Notes under the pieces: generated by a model
Databases searched by the model: none
Told to the model about the DNA's origin: nothing
Seen by the model: only the letters and a program-made list of their open reading frames with translations
In this document: positions 47,291 through 59,300 of the stretch, in pieces
Position numbering within the stretch: position 1 is the stretch's first letter
Layout: each line of letters starts with the position of its first letter
Position numbers and translations under genes: made by a program
Assembly (NCBI GenBank): GCA_944472135.2
Contig: OX235265.1
Span: 58,167,112 to 58,231,111 of the forward strand
Reading direction: 5' to 3'
Source of the DNA: Trichobilharzia regenti
Lineage: Eukaryota; Platyhelminthes; Trematoda; Strigeidida; Schistosomatidae
Length of the DNA: 64,000 nt

Positions 47291-47572
47291 TAGATACACT
47301 TGTTTAGAATGGAACAGAGCTTCCAGTACAGAACAGAGACCTGAGATATGATAGATGATTTGTCATTCTGCTATATAGCAAACATTGTTCGTAGTTCCCA
47401 TAAACATTTTACAACAGGAAAATGATATACTTGTCATTTAACCCATAACTACGTTTCCAAAGCATATACAAGAAACTTTAAGATACGCGAATTCGTGCAA
47501 ATGCGACAACACCGTCGAACTGTATATTATTTTAATCCTTAAGGATACACCATCTGACAAGCCTTTTTACGT

Positions 47573-47603
<31 letters not shown>

Positions 47604-47782
47604 TTTAAATAGTTTGATAACTAGAAAATCTGGGTTCTTCTGAGGAAGCTACAACTTACACAACGAAATATTCCAAGAAATCCTATTTTGATTTTCTAAA
47701 CACGGTATGATTATTTTAGACAATTTCATAAGACTGGGGACAAATTATTTGTGCAAACATAATTAAATTTTCAAGAACTTAC

Positions 47783-47969
47783 TGCAAAATCCATACTGTA
47801 ATTTTCTTCATCCAGAGTTTCGTGGTATCTGAATGCTGCCAGTAGAAGTTCGAATCTCAATCCTTCACCCATCACAACTCGTAACCTGTCAAATGATTGT
47901 AGAACTTTTACATGCCCTCCTTCAATCAAGCACAATGCGGTAAGCATATCCAGTGTAAGTGTTTTTGTA
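47783..47969 (-). CDS. FMNL: Formin-like gene, exon 5: FH3 domain
   Basis: A 187-nt exon between 'cctgtttag' and 'gca|gtaagt', entering in phase 2 and leaving in phase 0. The peptide TKTLTLDMLTALCLIEGG parallels the FMNL block T.AL.LELLAAVCL..GG; HVKVLQSFDRLRVVMGE and LRFELLLAAFRYHE follow. The last residues NYSMDFA join directly to VTCVQF in exon 6, as in family members (NIDFMVACMQF). Confidence 0.92.
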
Positions 47970-49519
47970 CTAAACAGGAAAATAAGAAAAACTATGTAAA
48001 CCTTGGAGGTATGAGATGGTAAGATTCAAAATGTACTGAAATAACTCATGTTAAATAGAAAACACTCATACAGAATATGAATTAATACCCTTTTCAAACT
48101 AAGAAACTTTTGATTAGAATTATGCGAGAAAAATTAATTCTGGTTTAATGACGGAATAGTAAATTTCGTTGACAGGAACGCATGATTAGGGCATGAGGCT
48201 AATTAAACTTTGAATTTTTAATTAACCATTACAGTGATTATACCGTAACTCCCTTCAGTATAACGTTGAGAACTATCAAATATCAAACACCATCAACATA
48301 ATCTAAAATCGCTACGCAGTGGTCGAATTCATTACACCTCATTTGAAATGTAAAGTAGGAGAAAGGAATACAAAACATAAAATAATACAATCAATGGCTG
48401 TAGAATGCAACCAGACAAAAAAAATAAATGTGGTAATTTATCGGAGATTAGAATAAACTACTGGTGCGTCTGAGCCAGTGTGGTCGATTTTCAATCATTT
48501 CAACAATCATAGACTACCTAGGTTATGTGGCTTTTAGCCAGGCAACCTATATTCCTATACGTGATTCAGACCAACAGTCAATGACTTTGTGGGCCAGTAG
48601 TCTGTTTCGGGTTAGTCACCCTTAGCGTTTGTTTACAACAGTGAGTACGTAGACATAACATGGTAGGATATTAAATGGGTAGCTAACATACAAATATTTT
48701 GATATATTTTCACGTATCAATTCCCCTCCTGCTAATGAGTACATTGAGCTGTTCATGTTCAGTAACGGAGTCACTCTGTTGTAACCAACTGTTATAAGTT
48801 AACATTAACATCGTAACGTGCAATGTTGGGCTCGGAAACTTTGTAAGATATCTCTCAAAAATGATGACAACTGGCCACATGTTCCTAGTCGAAAAGTGCT
48901 GATGATAATGTTGTATTCACAAATGAAGCCGATGGCGTGGAGTTTTATTTAGTTTTCTCATTTTCGTTCCAGACGTTTCTTTGCAATATTGGGCAGGATG
49001 TTACGTGTGGTTTCATAAGAACACATCTAGTTAGCTTATATTTCATGTGAACCGCACCAGAATCGTCCAAAAGAAGGCCTTACTTTTATCGATACTATAA
49101 TGAATATAAAGCTTTCGCAAGAGTTGTTATTGCTTGAAATATAACCTTCAAATTATGGCAGTGTCTATCATGGTAATCACGTGAGAAAGACGAAATTCTC
49201 AGGAAAGAATTTGTCTTTATGTGTTATTATCTATCAACTAATACACAGCAATACACATTAAATATCTAAGACAGCTATAGAAAGCACCACGACTCATGCA
49301 TCACTGAGAAAATAAAATGCCGAAATTTCTATTAGTGAAGTTAGTTCACTGCACTCGAATTGATATCTGATATCCGAAATCACAGTAATCTTCTATGTTG
49401 AAACCAGTCAGTCGGTCACTATGCACCAACCTCAAAATTATCCATTTATCATATCTTGAAGAACAATATCACACTACAAGTCAAACAAAGAGGAAAATAA
49501 AAGCAATCGTCATACTCAC
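47970..49519. other. Intron between formin-like exons 4 and 5
   Basis: AT-rich, with no exon or mobile element recognised. Confidence 0.6.
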
Positions 49520-49596
49520 GAGTAGTTCGGATGGAAAAGGCAGAAGGTTAGTAAACTGATAACAAGTGGATGCTCCATGGCTCTTTTGCACCCCTT
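49520..49596 (-). CDS. FMNL: Formin-like gene, exon 4
   Basis: A 77-nt exon between 'atattcag' and 'tc|gtgagt', phase 0 in and phase 2 out. The peptide KGCKRAMEHPLVISLLTF and CLFHPNY fills the gap between RAIMNYQ-like and TKAL-like blocks of FMNL proteins (family: [20 protein letters not shown]). The phases on both sides agree with exons 3 and 5, which makes the call firm despite the short length. Confidence 0.88.
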
Positions 49597-49635
49597 CTGA
49601 ATATATTAGGAATAAAGTGCTATTCAAAAACCAAC

Positions 49636-49784
49636 CTGATTATTCAATATCGCCTTGAGGCAACGAAGGGACAAATGCAAACAATCTTTCAGAAATTCAA
49701 AAAATGATGGAGTTATTGAACATCCTTTCAGTGAACCATTGTTATGAATCGCCAACATGGGCAACACAGCATGAGTCATATTAC
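49636..49784 (-). CDS. FMNL: Formin-like gene, exon 3 (5' boundary uncertain)
   Basis: The 3' end is clear: LHLSLRCLKAILNNQ followed by a donor 'cag|gttggt', matching the FMNL block V.ICLRAIMNYQ. Upstream the frame reads LAIHNNGSLKGCSITPSFF. A TGA in frame lies just above 49784, where the only acceptor (ctctag) gives phase 1, whereas exon 2 leaves phase 2. An additional small exon or a different boundary is therefore likely. Confidence 0.75.
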
Positions 49785-49998
49785 CTAGAGATCATGGATA
49801 AGAAATCGAACGTTATTACTTGAACAGGACTGAGTTGATTTAATGCTGTTGCCACGGATGGTTTCAGAAATTTCTGCTGAACAAGATATTTCATAACGGG
49901 GCCGATAAGTTTCTGTGAAGGCTTTACTCCCGTAGTGTTTTCGTGAACCGAATGACGCCTCTTGTCTACGAAAAATCTACGAGTTAAATTTCACTTAC

Positions 49999-50099
49999 TC
50001 TGATAGAAAAGGTAGACATTGAAACATCAAATCGGTTAAAGTTTCTAGGCCTTCATAATCTAAAAAGTCATACACCCATCTGGTATTATAAAAATATGT
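49999..50099 (-). CDS. FMNL: Formin-like gene, exon 2
   Basis: A 101-nt exon between 'aataataag' and 'aga|gtaagt', phase 0 in and phase 2 out. The peptide TRWVYDFLDYEGLETLTDLM parallels FMNL (REWVRDFLNEENRGLDVLVDYL). The family has about 50 more residues between this and the N-terminal block, so a short exon may be missing from this list between 50100 and 50329. Confidence 0.82.
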
Positions 50100-50329
50100 C
50101 TTATTATTACTCAACATTATTGGTGCGCAGAGAAATTTCTACAGAGGACAAAAGAGAACGGAAGGCGGAACCATCTACTTTTTTCTTCTAAAAAACATTC
50201 GGGTACTATGATAAGAAACAAACCCAAATATATTCAATCCTGCTGGCTTTCAAAAGCGTAACGTAGTGAAAAGCTGAGCGCCTTGGGTTTTTTGATTCCT
50301 AGGAGAATAAAAAATGACAAGCAACTTAC

Positions 50330-50521
50330 ATAGTTCAACAACAGTTCAGTTTTCTTATTTTCATCCAACAGTTCAATTTGCTTGATATGCTCAGATGACA
50401 CATCAAGTGAGTTCATGAACGATCTCCACCGTGTCTCGAAGTCTTTGGGGTCACCAGCACTAGCTGATTCATCTCGACCATTTGGAAGCTGGCGTTTTTC
50501 CAAAGCCTGAGCATTCCCCAT
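50330..50521 (-). CDS. FMNL: Formin-like gene, exon 1 with start codon
   Basis: The start is placed at 50521 because it gives MGNAQALEKR, an MGNA N-terminus as in FMNL proteins, whose Gly2 is N-myristoylated. The ATG 12 bp upstream (MCLK) would bury that glycine. The exon continues with FETRWRSFMNSLDVS and HIKQIELLDENKKTELLLNY, matching the start of the GTPase-binding domain (F..VL..MNLPP.K...L...D..KKW.L). It ends at the donor 'tat|gtaagt' in phase 0. The first intron starts at 50329. Confidence 0.9.
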
Positions 50522-51944
50522 TTTCAAACACACCGATCAGAAAAACCCATCCTTAAGCAGCACGGAACCACCTAAGACGAAGAGTGACCTTCATCATGTT
50601 TGAAAACAACACATTATATTACCCATTTTTACACCTAGTTAAAACGAAACACAAAGGAAGACTTTTATTGCAGTGGACCGTTTGGTGGTGCAAAGTGTCT
50701 TTAGCATCCTAATGTGTCACCCAAATTGTTCTAATTTCTGGACTGCCATTCCTTCAAACGTCACTTTCCATATCGTTCCTACAACCAAGCAATGAAATAC
50801 TGCTTATAATTAGTCAAATGTCTACAAACTAACACTTGAGAAAGCTTATGCCCACTATTTAACGAATATGGGACGAAGCTGTCTGAAGATCCAATGAAAA
50901 TTATTAACTGATATGGTCCACCAAGTCAGGTGTAACAACATTTACTCGACGATGACAATCCTCGACTCCGGAGTTTTATTATAGGAATGGGTAGAATCTG
51001 GAACTCATTTTTCATTCGATTCCATCATGGTGGCCGATTTACAACGTGACTGCCCCATTACCTGTGGGTCCTGGGTTAGATCCATGGTGGGTGTGGTCAC
51101 GAGAGCATAGTGTTGAATATTCTCGAACTAGGACGTATTAGCTGTCCAATGATTCTCTGACTGACGTTGGTTCATAATGAAATTTAAATACGAAACCAAA
51201 AGTCTCACTTTCAGAAAACTGTTGATAGAGGTGGCAGTCATGAGGCTTAAATGTTCATAGATGTTCTTATGGATCTATAATCAAGGAGGCGGAAGCCCCC
51301 ATGGAGAAGAGCCATCAGCCCCTTTAAGACTCAGCCAGACCAAAGCACTGTGGAGCACCCACTTAGACGTGAACGGTTTGCTGTATAAAGTCATGAAAAA
51401 GATGCTTATCCACCCAGAGTTCGTATCTATGGCAAAATATCACCTGTTGAAAATAATTCTAAAGGTGTGTGTCGGAATAATCTGTCAACCAGTCATTCCT
51501 GAATATATTTCAAAAATGACACGCGTTTCTGTTTGCGAATGTCATCAAAAAAGTAAACCAATGATGAAAAAATGATGCGTGATGGTTGCGTGGCATGATT
51601 CAAGCTAATTTAGACGATAGTGGTTCTAAAGCTCTACCTTTGTATTTCATTTAAATGATAATTAGATAATAAGTGTTGTGCTGAGCACTTGTAGACTTTC
51701 TGTATATTGTAAGTAACTGGGACCTGTGAATACATTATTATATGCATAATCTGCCCTTACATATGCTCGTATAGCCGATATATTATTTCTTTTTTTATAA
51801 TTAATTTTATAAATGGAAACGTATGAATATTTTATCTCATAATTATTAGTAGGTCTATTAACAACTTAATAATAATCCTGCGTTGAACAATACCATTTCG
51901 AAATCTGTGTGCGAAAAAAATCCCTGTCTTTTGTTGTTACATAG
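50522..51944. other. Region upstream of the formin-like gene
   Basis: Probably holds the 5' UTR and promoter of the formin-like gene on the minus strand. No TATA box or other promoter element can be assigned with confidence. A family B repeat lies at 50998-51200. An open frame at 51261-51575 on the plus strand resembles no protein I know and has no splice support. Confidence 0.5.
50998..51200 (+). repeat. Dispersed repeat family B, copy 4
   Basis: 'cgattccatcatggtggccg', 'gggtcctgggttagatcc', 'ttagctgtccaatgattctc' and 'ctgacgttggttcataatga' in family order. Confidence 0.55.
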
Positions 51945-52038
51945 AGAAACCTTGGAGGAACTTTTACGTCAAGCAGTTTGTCATTGTCCTCAGGCAGAAG
52001 TGCTCTGGCTTATGGCAGCAAAAACACGTTGGCTTGCG
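51945..52038 (+). CDS. PRPF6: Isolated exon of a PRPF6-type splicing factor
   Basis: A 94-nt open segment between an acceptor (ttacatag) and a donor (gcg|gtgagt) encodes [18 protein letters not shown] and [13 protein letters not shown]. This matches the HAT/TPR repeat region of PRPF6/Prp6 (family: [29 protein letters not shown]), a U4/U6.U5 tri-snRNP bridging protein of the nucleus. It would correspond to the middle of a roughly 900-residue protein. I find neither the preceding nor the following exon on the plus strand in this window. It may be one exon of a gene with very long introns overlapping the formin-like gene on the other strand, or a stray duplicated exon. Confidence 0.75.
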
Positions 52039-53019
52039 GTGAGTTTGTATTTCCTTTCGAATTAACAGTTTATTATCTGACTGTCTAGTTAATTGAAGGA
52101 AGGGAGAGAGTACTGGGGGGCGCAGTACATTACTAGCTCAACATATCAAGTAATCGACAGCCGAGCACTAATTTATGTCTGACTGGAAATTCATTTAGAC
52201 TCTGTGCATCCGTACTGTTAGCCTGTGATACATCTTCGCTTACTCTGTTTTTCTCGTTCATTTCTCCTTGAATGTATGGATAACTATAGCAGAATATAAG
52301 AAAATTTGTTTCAGAGAAATTTCTTATTATTCATGCAATGCAAAGTGAAGTATAACACTGAAAAATTTAGAGCGTTGGTCTCCAAAAGCGCCTTGTCTGA
52401 ATAGTTTGTCTCCCAACACTGAAATCACGTTCCTTGTCAGCTATTTATACTACTCGTGGGTTCGAAATACTCTCAATAGTTTGGCTTTACAAATCACAGG
52501 TCAAAAAATTAAAAACTTTCCAGGGTGCATACTTTACATTTCGAGATTCGAGATTCAAAATAATACTTTACACGTAGAGCAGCACGCGGCCGCCCGAATT
52601 TCGTCCCTTCACCCATGAACAGTACTTAAGAACAAGGAAGATGCACAGTAAAAGGTCCACTACACCAAAATCAGGAATATAATCACTGAAAGTCAATGGT
52701 CCTATCTTGGACCTGTCTTCAGCGCCAAGGCAATACTGAGTATTTCACTGTGCATGCTATACTCTCTGATTCGAAACGGTTTCCAGATTATTTCACAGTG
52801 AGTTCCACTGAAAGTCTTTACCCAATAGACGAATTCGATATAGAGATTTGACTGACCTTTAAACCTGTTAGTTGATAATGCGCAACTTTCCATTCTTATC
52901 CGCACATGAATTGTTTTTTCTCAATCCAGCTCGTTCTGTTGGAAGTTATGAATCCACAGAATCCCTTAACATCTCTAGGAATGACAGGAATAATTAATAC
53001 AGATTTCGTGTAAACGGGT
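52039..53019. other. Non-coding or unassigned
   Basis: No further PRPF6 exon is visible. A minus-strand open frame at 52702-52905 is unremarkable. Confidence 0.5.
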
Positions 53020-54350
53020 ACGTTTGCATGAAATGCACGGCATTTTTACAGGCACGGGCCGTTGTTTTATAAATTACAATTCTGAATTAGCGTAAATTGG
53101 CTGTCAGCCACGTCTCGTAAACCGTTAATCCCCAACTCTTCCTACGCTCAAGCTCACGCTGTTCCTTGAAGTTTCTCAGAAACGCTTAGTACGAACGGAC
53201 GTAAAAACCAAAACACCGATTGGCGACTCGAGGATTCTTTATTGTTACACCAACATATAAATAATGTATTACTAAGGTCTGTGAACAAATATTACAATAA
53301 TAAATCACAATATTACTTCTAACGGTTGTCTCCTGACTTCTTTCTGAACAGCGACCGATGAGACGATGACTGGTGTATTGATGCCTCCGCAAAAAATTGA
53401 AGAAGTTGGTTTTCAGCAAACAACCATGACTTGATCGTGCAATCATCATCTACATGGACACTCCCCGGCAGAAAAGGGATCCCACCAATTTTTTCCATCA
53501 CGATTAATACACGTTGACTTGGATGCCACTGCGAGAACCTGGGTCACACGGACAGAGCGGAAATGGAAAACAAACAGAAAAGCCAACACACCACAAGCAT
53601 ACACACAGCACAATCTCACACATCAATGACGACCTGCGCCTTTCAGTTAAAGGCATCCTCTTGCAACACAATCGCCACTCGCTAGAATGACTCTTGCAGA
53701 ATGCAACGTGACCATAGCACCACCTCATGATACTCCTCGCACATCCTCTTATCTATTCACTACCAATTACCACTGAAACCGCTTGTCACTCATTCTGCCT
53801 CAATTCTAGTAACGGCGACGTATGCGAGCCTCAGTCGTCTACACTCCCGCTCCCCGGCGTGTGGGACCACAGCTAACAATTATCTCCGTGTGCATTTCAT
53901 TCTCAGCTATAGCCTAGCCTCCCCGGTGTATACGACCCATCTGCTGTCTCTAACATCAATCAATTCATTCACGGATGTAGAAGAATGGGAACAACTTCAG
54001 AAGTAATCACGACGAAAATTTTAACAAAATTATGTAATAAAAACAAGGTACGAAAACAACGAGTAAACACAATGAATCCAAAAAACACCAAGTGATATGA
54101 CACACCACACATATATACAAACAGTACACACAAACTCGCGGAACATGCCTTGACGGAATTCCTTTGAAGAATCGCAGGACTTACACCAGTACGCCTACAA
54201 CACTTCTCACGTTGACGATTGGATTGTAATTTGTGGAATATCCAGACACAAACAAGATTAACCAACAATTACAATATAATATATATATATTCTCATATAA
54301 ACATATAAATTTACATGAAAATGCATGCCATTTTTACAGGCACGATCAAG
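53020..54350. repeat. Block bounded by a 35-bp direct repeat, unclassified
   Basis: 'gcacggcatttttacaggcacg' at about 53036-53058 recurs as 'gcatgccatttttacaggcacg' at about 54324-54345. The interior (53200-54000) is less AT-rich than its surroundings, with two short minus-strand open frames (53319-53501 and 53504-53728). It holds one copy of the 'aggactta' repeat at its right end. It may be a retroelement with short direct ends, but I see no RT, integrase or transposase motif. Confidence 0.35.
54095..54290 (+). repeat. 'aggacttacagcagtacgcc' repeat, copy 1
   Basis: 'tttgaagaatcgcaggactt', 'acaccagtacgcctacaac', 'cagacacaaacaagattaac' and 'ccaaca' follow the same order as at 62690-62835. Noncoding. 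Confidence 0.7.
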
Positions 54351-56219
54351 TATGATATAATATCAAATCATAGATTGTCTACAAGTTAATAATGTTTCAA
54401 CAGTTAAATATTTGATATATATATAAATACACATTGTCTGAACTAGGCTGTATAGTTATTGAATTGTACAATTGTCCTCCAGGTTGAGCGGGAAAATCGA
54501 CTTCGTTTCGTTTTCATCCCGTGGTTGTCGGCATACGATAACCAACCAATATTGAGGTAAGTACAACGTTTACAACGGATTGAAAGCTGTTTTTAGAAAA
54601 GTAAAAGTGCTAAGGTGAATCAATAAAGTGTAATGAAATGGGTAAGTGCAAGTATCACTAATAAATGCATTAATATAGAAAACTCCCTAGGCTGACAACG
54701 TTCATTTGCAATGTATAATGCTACGCGTATATCTGGTAGTATCATGATGTCCACTTTTGGTTTTAATACATTTTTTCCTTATGTCTGTTTTTTTATTTTA
54801 TGCTTTTTTGTGCATTTGGTGCACAACCGTACCTCACAGAGAATAGGAATAGAATAAGTCGAATCAAATTCATAAAGAGCTATAAAATGTTAGGTTTAAT
54901 GGGATACAATGAGGATTAAGTAAAGACGTTATTAGAAAATGAATGAGATAAGACATTGTGAAGTGGTATTTAAAGATCCGACAATGGACAGCAAGTTGAT
55001 TTATAAGATGCCCCATAAATCTGTGCAGATCCCACATGGTCGCATCTCAACAATAGGCTGAGCGAATGGTATATATTTAAAGGTAGAAGCATGATCTGTC
55101 AAGGCGTTCATTATTATCTTTTTCAAGATAAAGATCTAAGCCCTCATAAAAATCAGAAATATCTCGAGCCTTTAATTTGTATATTGCTGTTCCTGCAGAA
55201 TGGGGCGATTCACCTTAGTGACCCCCACCATATCTACTGATCAGCTAACGCCACCCTCCCTCCTTTTTTGATGTTAAGCTCTGAGAATATGATTATTATG
55301 GCTACCGCAAATATACTGCTTGGTACCAGACATGTTCGTACCCCATATTCCATCTCCCTAGCTTTCTTAATGAGTGCTTCCAATAGGTCTCCACATACAT
55401 CTTTATGAACATTATATATGTATGCATGCGTCCTAATGAACAGATTACTTTACAAGAAGTTAAAACCTTAAAGAATAAAAAGAATAGGTTTTGTGAATAG
55501 TGAAGCAAGATTCAGCAGAACAATATAGTTAGGGATCAATGTAGGTAGTATGAACTGAAGGTAAGGTCGGTTGGCAGGACTTAGTGTACTAAATTATCAT
55601 GACAGTCTTGTATATAGTAGACATCTGACATTGCAAAGTAACGTGTCTAAACATATTATAAAAGATATTAACAGAAATACTACATAGCTTTAACATTATG
55701 AATTTTAGAAAATTATATGAGAATGGGTAACTGTTGACTGAAGATAATCAATTCAACTCAAAAATAGTGCAGTGTATTATGCTAATAATATAAGTATATT
55801 CGTAAAATATTAAAAGATATGGTTGCTAATGTAATGGTTTTCGGAAATAATTATACTGACGAACTTATTGAAGATTACAGTGAAGAGGAAACCAGTGAGT
55901 TAGTTAAATGGCTACTGTGCAGTTAGTAGTTAAAACGTCTTTTTTAAAAAGTAAAGGGTAGAAGAGTTTTGAGCACCGGAGCAAATTAAGTCATATTCTA
56001 CTGAGTAGAGTGTAGTGAGTAGTGGTACGATTAGGGATAAGGGTAGGTTGAATGAACTTGGGGAAAATGGTTGGTTGGTTGAGTTTGTTATTGCTAGGTA
56101 TTCCTGGCCACTTTTCATATGGCATGCTTTAGACATTACAAAGTACCAGTTTGCTTATATTATGGGAGAACTATCACAACTAATTTGGGATTATACATCC
56201 AGGAGAGTCTAATGAGTTT
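54351..56219. other. Unassigned sequence, partly 3' flank of the LINE
   Basis: A short open segment at about 54484-54557 is bounded by splice-like sites but matches no PRPF6 block. The 3' UTR of the LINE on the minus strand probably extends into 55800-56340, but no poly-A or microsatellite end could be fixed. Confidence 0.4.
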
Positions 56220-56357
56220 ATAAACCCGATTGAAGAAATATCGATAGGATCTCTAGTAAGCTGAATAACCGGACCTTAGGTAAAGGCATGTGGGAGAGAT
56301 TAGGTTGGTTTTATCACGTTATAGATGAGGTACGGTTGCCGGGGCAAATGAGTTTCC

Positions 56358-59300
56358 TCAAATTGGGGGTATTGCACTGGGGTCTGTAGTACTAAAGCTA
56401 GTTGAGCGGCCCATATGGATAAAGTATGGATAAGTAGACCGAAGCTCTTTTGTTGATAGGAACTCGTTAAGTAGACGCTGGAATTCAGTAGGAGATCGGC
56501 AACTACGTACAGTAAGTGGAAGTTCGTTCCATAATGCACTGTACTGTATTTTAAAGAAACGTGATCGCAGTTTTGTCCGGAACCGGCTTATGGATAGAGT
56601 ATTTTCATGATTCCTAAGAGTATATATGGGTAAATTATTGAAAGCTATTGGATTACTGCTTTTGGTGTAGCCGTGTAAAAGGCGAAAGAGGAATGTAAGG
56701 TTGAGTTTCAGGCGCCTTAACCAAAGTGGCTGAAGTCCATACATTTTGCACCTATCAGCGTAAGTCAGTCCTTCATGTTTGTATAATAGGCGTCGAGTAA
56801 AACTTCGCTGAATATTTTCAATACGAACCCTGTCATACCCATGCATGAAACCGAAGACAATTGTGCAGTATTCAAGTACTGGACGAACCATGACTTTGTA
56901 TAAAAGGACTTTAGCCTCATTTGTGTACATTTTTCGATGTAACAAGCCTGTGAGTCTTCGGCATTTAGAAACAAGTGCTTTTGCGTACTGACTGAATGTT
57001 AAGTTTTGTGAGTAGGTAACTCCCAGGTCTTTTATGGAACTGAGGGTTTGGAGAAAAGAGTTACCTAGGTGTAACCTGAAATTCGGATGGGAGTTATTGA
57101 AATATAGGACACCACATTTATCAGAATTGAATGGCAGTTGCCAGTCATTGCTCCAGTTATGTAACCTATCCAGATCATCTTGAATATGTGTGAATCCTTC
57201 GTTTAGTGTAGAATGGGGGAAGCTGTATACAATCTTTAAGTCGTCAGCAAAGAGGTATGGGGTACCATGCTTGATTACGCTGCAGATGTCGTTAATGTAG
57301 ATTACGAAAAGCAGTGGACCTAGTACACTACCCTGAATCACTCCACTTCTTATAGGTCTGGGTGACGAGTAATTATTTGCAAATTTCACAACTTGGGAAC
57401 GATCTTCCAAGAAAGAAATGAGCCAGGATAACAAGGGGTCTTGGAACCCGTACGACTTTAGCTTAAGGATTAGTCTCTTGTGTGGGACTTTATCAAAGGC
57501 TTTTTTGAAGTCAAAGAAGAGAGTTGTGACATACAAACCATGATCACGCTTAGCGGTAACATCATCAAAGTAGTCAAGTAGGCAGGTGGAGCATGATCGA
57601 TTTTTCAAGAAGCCGTGTTGTGCTGGAGTAAACACTTTGTGAAGGTGGAGGTATAAAGCAATATCTTGCCCTATAACCTTTTCCATAACCCTGGAAACTA
57701 CTGACGTGATATTAATCGGTCGGTAGTTTTCGATGTTAGAAGTTGGTCCTTGTTTGTGCCTAGGGGTTATAAACGACAGTTTCCAGCATTCTGGGTAACT
57801 GCCATTATTTAAGGACAGAATGAAAAACTTTAGTAGGATAATGGGTATATCCTCACCACCTCTTTTCAACAAGATAGATGGAATTCCATCGGGCCCAGCG
57901 TTATATGATGTCCGGAGGGATGCTATAGCGGAGGAAATCTTTTGTTGGGTGAATGTTATATTACCCAAAAAGTGATTTGGTATTGTCGGAACTTCAAGAC
58001 TATCTACTGTTTCTTCGATAGTATAGTAGCTAGAAAAGTGGGAGCTGAATAACTCACATATCTCCTGCGGGTCTTCGTGTAGTTTTTCTCCATCTAGTAA
58101 TAAGTTAGGGATACTTATTCTGTTGTTGTTGATTCGTGACTTAATTAGTTTAACTAATGCCTCTGTATTATCAGGTCGTGAGTGGAGGATGCGTTCTAGT
58201 TTGATGGACTCAGATAACTGATTAGATTTGTATGAATCATAAGTTTGCTTGAGTGTAATGAGTGATGAAAAGTCATTATATCTGTAGAATTGCCTAGCAT
58301 GCTTACGCAGTCGGTTTCGAATCTTTACGGGGATGAAGTCGGGCTGTTTAGGCCTCGTTTTCACAAGTCTTACTGGAGCGATGAAGTCATGTGCAAATCC
58401 TAGGTTCTCATAGAGTAATTTGTTTGTCTCTATAGCCGAGCTGCACGTAAAGTATGGCTCCCAGTCTAGGGTGCGTATGTATGGTTTCAGTTCATCCCAC
58501 TGAGCATGTCTGTAACCCCTGAGTAATACTTTGTTGGCGTTTATTGTCGAACTCATGCTAGTGCAAATATTAAATGTACCGAATACTACTCTGTGGTCGC
58601 TGCCAGGAAACTCTTTACCTACTCGAAGGGTAGTGGGGATGATACCATTAGTGAAAACTAGATCTAAAATCTTAGATAGCCTGGTAGGATACTGTACGTG
58701 TTGTTGCCATTCTTTTGTTTCTATTATGTTGATAAATTCATTGTACCGTTTTGGTGAGGAAAGTGGTTGCCAGACTACATCGGGCATATTAAAGTCCCCA
58801 CATATAATTTTAGCCGTGTGAGGTAGTGAAGTGGCGTAAGCGAACGTGCTAGCAAGCTTCATATTACCTTCAACGGTTGAGCACGGGGGGTGATAGATGC
58901 AACCTATAAGATAGGAACTGGAGTGAGACAGTCTTAGAATAGCCCACACTGAATCGTTATCTGTGATGAGCTCTGGGTAGAAGCACTGTGTGGCCTTAAT
59001 ATCAGACCTGATATACATAGCACATCCTCCTCCTCTACCATAGTTTCTGTCGCCTCTGAATACATAATAGTTATCAATAGAAATATCTTTATCGCAAATC
59101 TGAGGAGTGCACCATGTCTCAGTAATCATTATGAGAGACGGATTGCAAATTAGGGATAATGTCGTGAAGTCGAACATTTTGTTGAGTAAGGAGCGAGCAT
59201 TGATAAGACAGAATGAGAGAGAGTTAGGGGTGACGGTGAAATCGCATATATCTTTAAAAATATTCTCTCCAAGGTTTATGGCGTCTAGAACAGATTGTTT

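Noticed and set aside
54484..54557. Next PRPF6 exon
   Set aside because: Splice-like ends and an open frame exist, but the peptide (VERENRLRFVF) does not match the expected GDV..AR block.
58531..58821. Plus-strand frames within the LINE (also 59107-59421 and 60119-60385)
   Set aside because: Shadows of ORF1 and ORF2 on the minus strand.
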